DNA of 64,000 nt from Alphaproteobacteria bacterium (GCA_018821435.1 JAHJME010000006.1:1-64000), one strand, 5' to 3'. Counted from the first letter of the stretch, positions 18,713 through 27,782 are shown. The notes: generated by a model not told the origin, from the letters alone. Translations and numbers: made by a program.

Positions 18713-19041
18713 TGGCGGCGCCCGCGCTGGACCAGACCCTGGCCGCCCTGGCCGATCCGTACCGGCGGCGCGCCGTCGACCTGCTGGCCAAGGGCCCGCG
18801 GGCGGCGGGGGAGCTGGCCCGCGAACTGGAAATCTCGGCGCCGGCGATGAGCCGCCATCTGCGCACCCTGCGCGCCAGCGGCCTGGTCGAGGAAAGCCAT
18901 CCCGAATTCGATGCGCGCGTGCGCATCTATGCGCTGAGGCCCGAACCCATGGTCCATCTGCTGCGCTGGCTGGAAGAGAGCGAACGGCTGTGGAGCGCCC
19001 AGCTCCTGGCGTTCAAGGCCCACGTCGAGCGGGACGCATGA
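18712..19041 (+). CDS. ArsR-family winged-helix transcriptional regulator
   Basis: A 109-residue regulator, MAAPALDQTLAALADPYRRR..., with the ArsR fold: ALADPYRRRAVDLLAKGPRAAGELARELEISAPAMSRHLRTLRASGLVEE. The recognition helix is around ISAPAMSRHLRTL. No Cys-rich metal motif is present, so it belongs to the metal-independent group often linked to SRPBCC/AHSA1 genes, exactly as here. It probably controls this cassette; its promoter site was not located. Confidence 0.87.
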   Translation: MAAPALDQTLAALADPYRRRAVDLLAKGPRAAGELARELEISAPAMSRHLRTLRASGLVEESHPEFDARVRIYALRPEPMVHLLRWLEESERLWSAQLLAFKAHVERDA

Positions 19042-19056
19042 CGTCCAAGGCCCAGC

Positions 19057-19533
19057 ATGACGTCTAAGGTCTACGTGGCCTTGCGGGTGAAATCGTCGCC
19101 CGAACGCGCGTTCGCGGTCTTCACCCAGGAGATCGGCGCGTGGTGGCGGCCGAGCGGGCTGTTCCAGACGACGCCGCGCGCGCCGGGCGTTCTGGCGTTC
19201 GATCCGCTGGCGGCCGGCGGCCGGCTGACCGAGACCCTGGCCAACGGCAAGGTGTTCGAGATCGGCAAGGTGCTGGCCTGGGAGCCGCCGGCGCGGCTGG
19301 TGTTCTCGTGGCGGCAGGCGAACTTCCCGCCCGAGCTGCACACCGAGGTCGAGGTGCGGTTCGAGGCGGTGGGCGAGGAGACGCGGGTCAGCGTCGAGCA
19401 CCGCGGCTTCCACCAGGTGCCGGCGGAGAGCGCCGCGCGGCACGGCTTCCCCGACCAGGCGCTGCTGGCGCGGCTGGCCGAGTACTGGCAGGCCCAGATC
19501 CGCGCGGTGGGCGCGCGCGTCGAACTTCGTTAG
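19057..19533 (+). CDS. SRPBCC / AHSA1-like domain protein
   Basis: The 158-residue protein begins VYVALRVKSSPERAFAVFTQEIGAWW and continues with a helix-grip pattern, ending in LARLAEYWQAQIRAVGARVELR, as in activator of Hsp90 ATPase homolog-1-like (AHSA1, START/SRPBCC) proteins that bind hydrophobic ligands. It follows the ArsR gene directly, the frequent ArsR-AHSA1 pairing. A near-duplicate of its start lies 19 bases upstream out of frame (19038), overlapping the ArsR stop. Confidence 0.8.
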   Translation: MTSKVYVALRVKSSPERAFAVFTQEIGAWWRPSGLFQTTPRAPGVLAFDPLAAGGRLTETLANGKVFEIGKVLAWEPPARLVFSWRQANFPPELHTEVEVRFEAVGEETRVSVEHRGFHQVPAESAARHGFPDQALLARLAEYWQAQIRAVGARVELR

Positions 19534-19554
19534 AGAACGCCGGGGGAGAGCCGT

Positions 19555-20793
19555 ATGACCGATCAATCGCCGGCCGCGGCGGGCCGCAGGGCCAGCTTCG
19601 GCTTCATCTTCGTGTTGGCGCTGATGAACTCGATCTCGTTCGGGATCATGATTCCGGTGCTGCCGAACCTGATCAAGGAGTTCACCGGCGGCGACACGGC
19701 GTCGGCGGCCGAGTGGAACCTGGTGTTCGGGGCCACGTGGGGCGTCCTGCAGTTCGCGTCCGGCCCGGTCCTGGGGCTGATGTCCGACCGCTGGGGCCGG
19801 CGGCCGGTGCTGCTGATCTCGCTGTTCGGCCTGGCGGTGGACTTTCTGTTCATGGCGCTGGCGCCAACCCTGTGGTGGCTGTTCCTGGGCCGCATCCTGA
19901 ATGGCCTGACTGCCGCCAGCTTCTCGACCGCCAACGCCTATCTGGCCGACGTCACCGCGCCGCAGGATCGCGCCAAGGTGTTCGGCTGGATGAGCTCGGC
20001 GTTCAGCTTCGGCTTCATCTTCGGCCCCTTCATCGGCGGCCAGCTGGGCGCGATCGACCTGCGCCTGCCGTTCATGGCCGCCGCGGCGCTGACCTTCGTC
20101 AACTGGCTGTACGGCTTCTTCATCCTGCCCGAGAGCCTGCCCCCTGAGAAACGCGCGACGCGCTTCGACTGGAAGAAGGCCAACCCGCTGGGCTCGCTGG
20201 TGCTGCTGCGCTCACACACCGGGCTGCTGCCGCTGGCGGGCGTGGGCTTCCTGTTCCAGCTGGCCCATGTCGTGCTGCCGTCGATCTTCGTCCTCTACAT
20301 GGGCTACCGCTACAACTGGGGTCTGGCGGTGCTGGGGTGGACGTTCCTGGCGACGGGTCTGTCCGGCGTGATCGTGCAGATCTTCCTGGTGGGTCCGATC
20401 GTGAAGCGGATCGGCGAGCGCCGGGCCGTCCTGGTCGGCGCGCTGGCGGGTATGGCGGGCTTCGCCTGGTACGCCACGGCCCCGACCGGCCTGTTGTATC
20501 TGCTGGCCGTGCCGGTGTTCGCCTTCACCGGCCTGCTGATGCCGGGCCTGCAGGGGCTGATGACCCGCCGGGTGTTGCCGCAGCAACAGGGCCAGCTCCA
20601 GGGCGCGAACCAGAGCCTGATGGGCCTGTCGTCGATCATCGGCCCGGTGATCTTCGGCGAGGTCTTCGCCTGGTCGCTGCGGCACGAGGGTTTCCACCTG
20701 CCGGGGCTGGCGATCTATGTCGCGTCGGGCCTGATGGGCCTGGCGTTTTTGCTCGCGTTCGTCGCGGCGCGTCAGCCAGCCGACGGGTCTTGA
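19555..20793 (+). CDS. MFS transporter, TetA-like (TCR) exporter
   Basis: A 412-residue transporter with 12 predicted membrane segments. Between TM2 and TM3 it has the motif A sequence GLMSDRWGRRPVLL, and FIFGPFIGGQLG resembles the antiporter motif C. The overall pattern (FGIMIPVLPNLIKEF start) fits the TetA/TCR drug-proton antiporters. It closes the VOC/cupin/ArsR cassette and probably exports its substrate. No drug specificity can be read from sequence. Confidence 0.85.
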   Translation: MTDQSPAAAGRRASFGFIFVLALMNSISFGIMIPVLPNLIKEFTGGDTASAAEWNLVFGATWGVLQFASGPVLGLMSDRWGRRPVLLISLFGLAVDFLFMALAPTLWWLFLGRILNGLTAASFSTANAYLADVTAPQDRAKVFGWMSSAFSFGFIFGPFIGGQLGAIDLRLPFMAAAALTFVNWLYGFFILPESLPPEKRATRFDWKKANPLGSLVLLRSHTGLLPLAGVGFLFQLAHVVLPSIFVLYMGYRYNWGLAVLGWTFLATGLSGVIVQIFLVGPIVKRIGERRAVLVGALAGMAGFAWYATAPTGLLYLLAVPVFAFTGLLMPGLQGLMTRRVLPQQQGQLQGANQSLMGLSSIIGPVIFGEVFAWSLRHEGFHLPGLAIYVASGLMGLAFLLAFVAARQPADGS

Positions 20794-20858
20794 AGCACCT
20801 TCGCCTTTATTGAGCCGGAAACCTGCGTAGCGTGCAGCGGTTGGCAATCGGAGACTCC

Positions 20859-22271
20859 ATGCACGCGCCTCGCGTCCTGACCACGGCTCTCGTCCTCTCG
20901 CTCTTCGCCGGCCCCGGGCTGGCCCAGCCAGCGGCGGCCTTCGCCGAACCGACCCGCGTCGCGCCCGCCAGCGCGGTGGCGATGAAGTCGTCCTTCGCTC
21001 CCGTCGTGCGGCGCACCGCGCCGGCCGTGGTCAACATCTCGGCCAAGCGGGTGGTCCGACAGCAGGTCGATCCGTTCTGGCAGATGTTCGGCCTGGGCGT
21101 GCCGCAGGAGCGCATGGCCCAGTCGCTGGGGTCGGGCGTCATCGTCCGCTCGGACGGCATCGTGGTGACCAACAACCACGTGGTGGAAAACGGCCAGGAG
21201 ATCACCGTCGCGTTGAACGACCGGCGCGAATTCCCGGCCAAGATCCTGCTGGCCGACCCGCGCACCGACCTGGCGATCCTGAAGATCGACCTGCCCGCCG
21301 GCGAGCGGCTGCCGGTGCTGGCGATGGACGACAGCGGCGACACCCAGGTCGGCGACCTGGTGCTGGCCATCGGCGACCCCTTCGGCGTCGGCCAGACGGT
21401 GACAAACGGTATCGTCTCGGCCCTGAACCGGATCACCGACCCCAGCGGCGAGGGCGGCTCGGCCTACATCCAGACCGACGCGGCGATCAATCCCGGCAAC
21501 TCGGGCGGTGCGCTGGTCGACATGGACGGTGACCTGATCGGGGTGAACAGCTTCATCCTCTCGCGCTCGGGCACCTCGTCGGGCGTCGGCTTCGCGATCC
21601 CCGCGGCCGTGGTCAGGCGGGTGGTGGAGACCGCGGTGGGCGGCGGCCGGTCGGTCGTGCGGCCCTGGCTGGGGGCGCGGACACAGAGCGTGACACCGGA
21701 AATGGCCCGCAGCCTGGGCCTGGCGATCCCGCAGGGCGCCGTAGTGGCCGACCTCTATCCCAACGGACCGGCGGCGCGAGCCGGACTGAAGCAGGGCGAC
21801 GTGGTGCTGCAGGCCGATGGCCGGGCGGTCGCCGACGCCGCCGACCTCAACTACGCCATCCGCAACCATCGCCCGGGCGAGAGCATCCAGCTGTCCGTGC
21901 GCCGCGCGGGCGGTCAGGACCAGACGCTGGCCCTGCGCGCCGAACCCGCGCCCGCCACCCCGGCGCGCGAGGAGCGGACCATCGCGGGCCGCAATCCCTT
22001 CGCGGGGGCGGTCGTGGTCAACCTCTCGCCGGCCGTGGCCGAGGAGATGGGTATGGACCCGCTGATCGGCGGCGGCGTGCTGATCACCAACGTCGGCGCG
22101 GGCGCCGCGCGCAATGTCGGCTTGAAGCGCGGCGACATCGTGCGCGAGGTGAACGGCGTGAAGATCGGCAGCGTGCGCGACCTGACCGCCGCCACGGCGG
22201 CCGAGGTGCGCGCCTGGCGTGTCACCATCCAGCGTGACGGCCGGCAGGTCACGGCCACCTTCGCGGGCTGA
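20859..22271 (+). CDS. HtrA/DegP-like periplasmic serine protease
   Basis: The 470-residue product has a Sec signal peptide (cut near AQPAAA), a trypsin-like domain with His107 (VTNNHVVEN), Asp137 (PRTDLAIL) and Ser215 (NPGNSGGAL), then two PDZ domains (about residues 270-365 and 380-470). It degrades or chaperones misfolded envelope proteins. The ATG at 20859 fits the signal peptide; a GTG nine codons earlier is weaker. Orthologues are called DegP, DegQ or HtrA; I do not assign which. Confidence 0.93.
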   Translation: MHAPRVLTTALVLSLFAGPGLAQPAAAFAEPTRVAPASAVAMKSSFAPVVRRTAPAVVNISAKRVVRQQVDPFWQMFGLGVPQERMAQSLGSGVIVRSDGIVVTNNHVVENGQEITVALNDRREFPAKILLADPRTDLAILKIDLPAGERLPVLAMDDSGDTQVGDLVLAIGDPFGVGQTVTNGIVSALNRITDPSGEGGSAYIQTDAAINPGNSGGALVDMDGDLIGVNSFILSRSGTSSGVGFAIPAAVVRRVVETAVGGGRSVVRPWLGARTQSVTPEMARSLGLAIPQGAVVADLYPNGPAARAGLKQGDVVLQADGRAVADAADLNYAIRNHRPGESIQLSVRRAGGQDQTLALRAEPAPATPAREERTIAGRNPFAGAVVVNLSPAVAEEMGMDPLIGGGVLITNVGAGAARNVGLKRGDIVREVNGVKIGSVRDLTAATAAEVRAWRVTIQRDGRQVTATFAG

Positions 22272-22335
22272 CGCAGCGGCGCTTGCGGCGGCTTCCCGTG
22301 GCGGTCCATGTTGGCCGCTTGGTCGGGGGTAGAGC

Positions 22336-24033
22336 ATGCACGTCGCGCGCCGCGGGGTATTGGGTCTGGGACTGGCGGCGGTGGCCGCCGGCGTCGCGCA
22401 GGCGCAGGACGCCGAGCTTCGGATCGATACCTCCGGCGGGCCCGCCGCGGCCCGATTCAACAGCGCCGTCGCCGAGATCGCGGCCTATGCGGCCCGGCAT
22501 GTCGAGGCCTACGGCCTGCCGGGGCTCACGCTTTCGCTGGTGGGGCCGGACGGCTTCACCGCCCTGGTGCGCCTGGGCTACGCCGACGTGGACCGTCGCG
22601 TGCGCGTGGGGCCGGACCATCTGTTCCAGATCGGCTCTATCACCAAGTCGCTGACCGCGCTGGCCGCGCACCGGCTGATCGATGCGGGCAAGCTCAGCCT
22701 GGACGACGATGCGGCGAAGATCCTGCCGGAGTTGCCGCTGCCGGGGCCGGGGTTCACGATCAAGCGGTTGCTGGAGCACAGCACCGGCCTGGCCCACGAC
22801 GTGCCGCTGTTCCCGCGCGGGGGCAATGGGCGGATGTGGCAGGGGTTTCCGGGCGGGAGCCAGTTCTCCTACTCCAACACCGGCTACATGATCGCCTCGG
22901 CCTGTATCGCGCGGGTCAGCGGCCGTCCGTTCGGCGAGGTGCTGGCCGAGACGGTGCTGAGGCCGCTGAGCATGACCGCCACCAAGCCGCTGATCGTCGG
23001 CGCCGACCGGGCGCTCTACGCCCAGGGATACGGCCCGTTCCTGGGCGACCGGCCGCCGCCCCGCCTCGGCCGGCTGGCGGCCACGCCGTGGACCGACATG
23101 ACCGAGGGCTCCGGCTCGGTCGCATCTACCGGCGCTGACATGGCCCGCTATCTCCACTGGATGATCGACGCGGCGAATGGGCGGGGCGCGCCGCTGCTGT
23201 CCGACGCCGGGGCGAAGCGCTGGCTGGACACGGTGATCGACGCGCCGGGCTGGGAGACGGGCGCGCGGTATGGCGGCGGGGTTGCCCATGTGCAGGTGGG
23301 CGAGCGCACGCTGCTGCACCACACCGGGGGCATGGTCAGCTTCTCCTCGGCGTTTCACGTCGACCCGCAAGCCGGCGTCGGGGCGTTCGCCAGTTCCAAT
23401 GTGGGCGGGCTGAACTATCGGCCGCGCGCGATCACCGCCTATGCCTGCCAGCGCCTGCGCGCGGCCCTGACCGGTGGCGATGCGCCCAAGCCCGCACCGG
23501 CCCCGGCGCCGTTGCCGCCGCGCGAGGCGCTGGCGGGTCGGTATCGCAGCCGCGCGGGCGAGACGCTGACGGTGGAAGCCAGCCGTGGCGGCCTAACCGC
23601 CACCCTGGCCGGCCGCCGGATCGCGCTGGAGCCGGGCGGCGACGACGTCTTCATCGCCACCGATCCGACCCAGGCCACCGTGCCGCTGGTCTTCCGCCGG
23701 CGCGGCGAGGCCGTGCAGCGGGCGTGGTGGAACAGCGTGGAGTATCTGCGCGAGGGCGTGAGCGGATACACGCCGGCGACGCCGCCCGAGCTCGAGCGCC
23801 TGCTCGGGACCTACGGCAATGACGATCCCTGGCGCGGGACGTTCCATGTCACGGCGGAGGGTCCTGCGCTGTTCGTGGACGGAGCCACGCCGATGACGCC
23901 GCTGTCCGGTGGTGGATTCCGGGTGGGCGAGGACGACTGGTCGCCGGAGCGGATGGCCTTCGACGCAGCCCTGGACAGGCGGCCGTCGCGGGCGATCTAC
24001 TCCGGCGTCGACTTCCTGCGCCGCCCGACCTAG
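22336..24033 (+). CDS. Beta-lactamase-fold serine hydrolase, exported
   Basis: A 565-residue protein with an RRG...Tat-like signal (MHVARRGVLGLGLAAVAAG). The N-terminal domain is of the class C beta-lactamase / penicillin-binding family: Ser101-x-x-Lys104 in GSITKS and Tyr179-x-Asn181 in YSNTG, with HTGGM as the third motif. The C-terminal 180 residues form two beta-rich repeats (about GRYRSRAGETLTVE and GTYGNDDPWRGTFHV), as in D-aminopeptidase/esterase relatives. It probably hydrolyses peptides or esters in the periplasm. Its end overlaps the convergent azoR by 4 bases. Confidence 0.87.
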   Translation: MHVARRGVLGLGLAAVAAGVAQAQDAELRIDTSGGPAAARFNSAVAEIAAYAARHVEAYGLPGLTLSLVGPDGFTALVRLGYADVDRRVRVGPDHLFQIGSITKSLTALAAHRLIDAGKLSLDDDAAKILPELPLPGPGFTIKRLLEHSTGLAHDVPLFPRGGNGRMWQGFPGGSQFSYSNTGYMIASACIARVSGRPFGEVLAETVLRPLSMTATKPLIVGADRALYAQGYGPFLGDRPPPRLGRLAATPWTDMTEGSGSVASTGADMARYLHWMIDAANGRGAPLLSDAGAKRWLDTVIDAPGWETGARYGGGVAHVQVGERTLLHHTGGMVSFSSAFHVDPQAGVGAFASSNVGGLNYRPRAITAYACQRLRAALTGGDAPKPAPAPAPLPPREALAGRYRSRAGETLTVEASRGGLTATLAGRRIALEPGGDDVFIATDPTQATVPLVFRRRGEAVQRAWWNSVEYLREGVSGYTPATPPELERLLGTYGNDDPWRGTFHVTAEGPALFVDGATPMTPLSGGGFRVGEDDWSPERMAFDAALDRRPSRAIYSGVDFLRRPT

Positions 24034-24656
24034 GCGGCCTGGCGAATGGCCGAGAGGCCGCCCGCCTGGGCGACGGCGGCGTCGGTGGCGCTCTGCTTGA
24101 GGTCGGGGCTGACGTTGACGCCTTCTGCGCCGATCACCTCGATGTCGGTGACGCCGATGAAGCCCAGGAAGCCGCGCAGGTAGCTTTCCTGGTGCTGCAG
24201 GCCCGCGGCGGGGCTGTCTGCGCCGTAGAAGCCGCCGCGCGAGGAGGCGAGGATGACCCGCTTGCCGCCGGCGAGGCCTTGGACGCCCGCCGCGGAGTAG
24301 CTGAACGTGCGGCCGGCCACGGCCAGGTGGTCGATCCAGCTCTTGAGCTGGCTGGGGATGCCGAAGTTGTACATCGGCACGCCGATGACCACGACGTCGG
24401 CGGCCAGGAAGTCCTCCAGGATCGCGTCGGCGTCGGCGACATCGCGGGCCTGGGCGGCGGTGCGGGTCTCGGCGGGGGTCGCGCGCGCCGCCATCAGGGC
24501 GCCGGACTGGTGCGGGGCCGGCGTGGCGTCGAGGTCGCGGTAGGTCACCTTCAGGCCGGGTGTCGCGGCGCGCAGGGCGGCCACCGCCGCGGCGGAGATC
24601 TGGCGGCTGACCGAGTGGTCGCCGAGGATGCTGGAATCGATATGGAGGAGGTTCAC
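24030..24656 (-). CDS. azoR: FMN-dependent NADH-azoreductase
   Basis: The 208-residue flavodoxin-like protein starts (GTG) VNLLHIDSSILGDHSVSRQIS, and contains GVPMYNFGIPSQLKSWIDHLAVAGRTF, the AzoR signature, and ILASSRGGFYG. Such enzymes reduce azo compounds and quinones with NADH using FMN. The GTG at 24656 has AAGGA upstream; the longer opening to 24722 would run through the promoter region. It is divergent from an HxlR regulator, which supports quinone- or electrophile-responsive control as in the YodB/azoR1 pair of Bacillus. Confidence 0.92.
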   Translation of the reverse strand: MNLLHIDSSILGDHSVSRQISAAAVAALRAATPGLKVTYRDLDATPAPHQSGALMAARATPAETRTAAQARDVADADAILEDFLAADVVVIGVPMYNFGIPSQLKSWIDHLAVAGRTFSYSAAGVQGLAGGKRVILASSRGGFYGADSPAAGLQHQESYLRGFLGFIGVTDIEVIGAEGVNVSPDLKQSATDAAVAQAGGLSAIRQAA

Positions 24657-24682
24657 GGGAAGGTCCTTGGGCTGGTATACTT

Positions 24683-24724
24683 TTGTGACCAGCACTATTT
24701 GCGTAACCACCTGCGACGTCACAA
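24683..24724. promoter_or_regulatory. Inverted repeat TTGTGAC...GTCACAA between azoR and the HxlR gene
   Basis: TTGTGAC (24683-24689) and GTCACAA (24718-24724) are a perfect 7-bp inverted repeat in the 80-base divergent promoter region, with CACTATTT repeated directly at about 24693 and 24731. The half-sites are 35 bases apart centre to centre, so they may be two half-sites for cooperative binding by the HxlR dimer. Function is inferred. Confidence 0.45.
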
Positions 24725-24736
24725 GAAGGCACTATT

Positions 24737-25177
24737 TTGGTCCCCGAGCACACGCATGTTACCGACGGCGGTCTCTCCCATGAGGAGGTCTTCGCCCGGA
24801 TGGAGACGCACGGGGTCGCCTCGGTGGAGTCGAGTTGCCGGCCCGTGACCGACATCCTGTCGCGCATCGGCGACAAGTGGAGCGTGATGATCGTCATGCT
24901 GCTGGCGCCCGGCCCCAGACGGTTCAACGAGATGCGCCGCGCCATCAACGGCATTTCGCAACGGATGCTCACCCTGACCCTGCGGGGCCTGGAGCGCGAC
25001 GGGCTGGTGACGCGGACGGTCTTCCCGACGATCCCGCCCCGGGTGGACTACGAGCTCACCGAACTGGGCCAGTCGCTGCGCAAGCCGATCGAGGCGCTGG
25101 GCGAGTGGGCGTTCGCCAACCGGCCGGAGGTCGAGGCGGCGCGCGTGCGGTTCGACACCGCGGCGGATCGATCCTGA
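24737..25177 (+). CDS. HxlR-family transcriptional regulator, probably redox-sensing
   Basis: A 146-residue winged-helix protein with the HxlR core [53 protein letters not shown] and [12 protein letters not shown]. Cys34, just before the core, occupies the place of the reactive Cys in YodB/QorR-like regulators. The TTG start at 24737 is preferred because AAGAAGG lies seven bases upstream; an internal ATG (24800) would keep Cys34. It is divergent from azoR, which it probably represses until quinones or diamide-like stress modify Cys34. Confidence 0.87.
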   Translation: MVPEHTHVTDGGLSHEEVFARMETHGVASVESSCRPVTDILSRIGDKWSVMIVMLLAPGPRRFNEMRRAINGISQRMLTLTLRGLERDGLVTRTVFPTIPPRVDYELTELGQSLRKPIEALGEWAFANRPEVEAARVRFDTAADRS

Positions 25178-25223
25178 GCGCGATGCGTATCACCATCGCC
25201 GCCGGGGTTTGCTAAGGGTCCTC

Positions 25224-26528
25224 ATGGCCGATCTCTTCGAAGCCGCCGGACTGAAGCCGCAGCAGCCGTCGCCGCTGGCCGACCGCCTGCGCCCGCAGAA
25301 GCTGGATGAGGTGGTGGGCCAGGACCACCTGCTGGGTCCCGAGGGCCCGATCCGGCGGATGGCGGAGGCCAAGCGGCTGTCGTCGATGATCCTCTGGGGT
25401 CCGCCCGGCACCGGCAAGACCACCATCGCCCGCCTGCTGGCCAAGGAAGCCGGTTACGAGTTCCAGCAGCTCTCTGCGGTGTTCTCGGGCGTCGCCGACC
25501 TGAAGAAGGCGTTCGAGCAGGCGCGGACCCGGCGACTGGCCGGCCAGGCGACGCTGCTGTTCGTCGACGAGATCCACCGCTTCAACCGCGCCCAGCAGGA
25601 CGGTTTCCTGCCCTTCGTCGAGGAGGGGATCGTCACCCTGGTGGGGGCGACGACCGAGAACCCGTCGTTCGAGCTGAACGGGGCGCTTCTGTCGCGCTCG
25701 CAAGTCTATGTGCTGAAGCGCCTGGACGAGGAGGCGCTGACGACCCTGCTGGCCAAGGCGGAGGAGCACGAGGGCCGCGAGCTGCCCCTTGAGCCCGAGG
25801 CGCGCGGGGCGCTGATGGCCATGGCCGATGGCGACGGCCGCTACCTGCTGACCCTGGCCGAGACCCTGTTCAACATCGGCTCGGCCAAGCCGCTGGACAT
25901 GAAGGCCCTGGGCCAGGTGCTGCAGAAGCGCAGCCCGGCCTACGACAAGGACCGCGAGGAGCACTACAACCTCATCTCGGCGCTGCATAAGTCGATCCGG
26001 GGCTCGGACCCCGACGCGGCGCTCTACTGGCTGGCCCGCATGCTGACCGGCGGCGAGGACCCGCTGTTCATCGCCAGGCGGCTGATCCGCGCGGCGGCGG
26101 AGGATATCGGCGAGGCCGACCCGATGTCGCTGGTGCTCGCGAATGCGGCCAAGGACACCTACGATTTCCTGGGGTCTCCCGAAGGCGAGATCGCCCTGGC
26201 GCAGCTGGTGGTCCACATGGCGGCCGCGCCGAAATCGAACGCGGTCTACGTGGCGTTCAAAGGGGCGATGAAGGCGGCCAAGGAGACCGGTTCGCTGATG
26301 CCGCCGGCCCACATCCGCAATGCGCCGACCAAGCTGATGAGGGATCTGGGCTACGGCAAGGGCTACAACTACGACCATGACGCGCCCGAGGGCTTCTCCG
26401 GCCAGAACTACTTCCCCGAGGGCATGGAACGACGGCAGTTCTATCAGCCGCGCGGGGAGGGGAACGAGGCGCGGATCAAGGAGCGCCTGGAGCGCTGGGC
26501 GGCCATGCGCCGCGAGCGGGACACCTAG
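25224..26528 (+). CDS. rarA: Replication-associated recombination protein A (AAA ATPase)
   Basis: A 434-residue RarA/MgsA/WRNIP1-type ATPase. It has PLADRLRPQKLDEVVGQDHLLG at the start, Walker A GPPGTGKTTIARLL (about residues 60-73), Walker B LLFVDEIHRFNRAQQ, sensor-1 GATTENPSFELN and the C-terminal RNAPTKLMRDLGYGKGYNYDHD. It acts at stalled replication forks. ATG 25224 gives the usual MADLF-like N-terminus; the TTG five codons earlier is not favoured. Confidence 0.96.
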   Translation: MADLFEAAGLKPQQPSPLADRLRPQKLDEVVGQDHLLGPEGPIRRMAEAKRLSSMILWGPPGTGKTTIARLLAKEAGYEFQQLSAVFSGVADLKKAFEQARTRRLAGQATLLFVDEIHRFNRAQQDGFLPFVEEGIVTLVGATTENPSFELNGALLSRSQVYVLKRLDEEALTTLLAKAEEHEGRELPLEPEARGALMAMADGDGRYLLTLAETLFNIGSAKPLDMKALGQVLQKRSPAYDKDREEHYNLISALHKSIRGSDPDAALYWLARMLTGGEDPLFIARRLIRAAAEDIGEADPMSLVLANAAKDTYDFLGSPEGEIALAQLVVHMAAAPKSNAVYVAFKGAMKAAKETGSLMPPAHIRNAPTKLMRDLGYGKGYNYDHDAPEGFSGQNYFPEGMERRQFYQPRGEGNEARIKERLERWAAMRRERDT

Positions 26529-26597
26529 ACACAGACCATTGTTCTGCGGATCGCGCGGACCTAGACTCTCCCCCAAGTCCACGGGAGGGACACCGAC

Positions 26598-27041
26598 ATG
26601 ACCGAAGCGATCGATACCGGCCGCCGCGCGGCGCCCTGGCGCTTCTGGCTCGTCACCCTGGTCAGCCTGCTCTGGAACGGGTTCGGCGGCTACGACTACA
26701 CGATGAGCCACCTGCAGGGCGAAACCTACTACCGGCAGATGGGGATGACCGAGGCGCAGATCGCCCTCATGGCCAGCTTCCCGGTCTGGATGCACGCCGT
26801 CTGGGCGATCGGTGTCTGGGGCTCGGTGGCGGGATCGCTGCTGTTGCTGGCGCGCAGCCGCTGGGCCGTCCATGCGTTCGCGCTCTCCGCCCTGGGGGCC
26901 GCTGGATCGCTGATCTACAACCTGATCACCCCGGCGGCCGCGGCGGCGATGAGCCCGGTGATGCCGGCGGTGATCGTGGTCATCTGCCTGTTCTTCGTCT
27001 GGTACGCATGGACGATGACGAAACGGGGCGTGCTCCGCTAA
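26598..27041 (+). CDS. Small four-helix membrane protein, unknown function
   Basis: The 147-residue protein has four hydrophobic segments at about residues 14-32, 56-80, 86-105 and 110-135. The segment WRFWLVTLVSLLWNGFGGYDYTMSH followed by YYRQMGMTEAQIALMASFPVW is characteristic of a conserved alphaproteobacterial family of membrane proteins with no assigned role. GGGAGGGACACCGAC precedes the ATG. It is separate from rarA by 69 bases and lies just before a pseudouridine synthase. Confidence 0.75.
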   Translation: MTEAIDTGRRAAPWRFWLVTLVSLLWNGFGGYDYTMSHLQGETYYRQMGMTEAQIALMASFPVWMHAVWAIGVWGSVAGSLLLLARSRWAVHAFALSALGAAGSLIYNLITPAAAAAMSPVMPAVIVVICLFFVWYAWTMTKRGVLR

Positions 27042-27050
27042 ACCCCCCGT

Positions 27051-27782
27051 GTGAAAGACCTCAAGCCCATCCAGCTCTCGCGCGACGAGATCGACTTCGT
27101 GCGTGGGCTGGTGCTGTACGAGGACCCAGAGATCCTGGCGCTGAACAAGCCGTCGGGCCTGTCCAGCCAGGGCGGGCGGGGCCAGGTCCATACGCTGGAC
27201 GAGCTGCTGTGGGCGTTCGCCAAGCCGGGCAAGGCGCGGCCCCGGCTGATCCACCGACTGGACCGCGACACCTCGGGGGTGATCCTGACGGCGAAGACCA
27301 AGCCGGCGGCGGGCTTCCTGGGCAAGGCGCTGATGGCGCGGCGGTTCTCCAAGACCTACCGGGCCATCGTCACCCCCGGCGCGCCGGAGCCGAAGGGCGG
27401 CCGGATCGAGCAGACCCTGCGCCGCGACGAGACCGGCCGCGAAGCCTACATGCGGCCCTGTCCGCCCGAGCATCCGGACGCCGAACTGGCGGTCTCGCGC
27501 TATCGCACGCTCGCGCATACGGATGGCGCGGCGCTGCTGGAGCTGGACCCCGAGACGGGCCGCATGCACCAACTGCGCGTCCATTTGGCCTCCATCGGCC
27601 GTCCCATCGCCGGCGACGCCCGCTATGGCGGCGCCCTGGTGGTCGGCGGCGAGGCCGTGCCGCGCCTGATGCTGCACGCCATGGCGCTGAAGTTCCCGCA
27701 CCCCAGCGGCGGCGAAAAGCGCCTGGAGGCGGCGCCGCCGGCGGACTTCGCCGGGTTGGCGGCGGCGCTGGGATTGAGCTGA
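27051..27782 (+). CDS. RluA-family pseudouridine synthase (no S4 domain)
   Basis: A 243-residue enzyme with the RluA catalytic motif RLIHRLDRDTSGVIL (catalytic Asp near residue 71), an LALNKPSGLSSQGG motif I, and GRMHQLRVHLASIGRPIAGDARYGG at the C-terminal half. It makes pseudouridine in rRNA or tRNA. Without the N-terminal S4 domain it resembles RluA/RluE-like members; the target site cannot be inferred. GTG start at 27051, nine bases after the upstream gene. Confidence 0.88.
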   Translation: MKDLKPIQLSRDEIDFVRGLVLYEDPEILALNKPSGLSSQGGRGQVHTLDELLWAFAKPGKARPRLIHRLDRDTSGVILTAKTKPAAGFLGKALMARRFSKTYRAIVTPGAPEPKGGRIEQTLRRDETGREAYMRPCPPEHPDAELAVSRYRTLAHTDGAALLELDPETGRMHQLRVHLASIGRPIAGDARYGGALVVGGEAVPRLMLHAMALKFPHPSGGEKRLEAAPPADFAGLAAALGLS

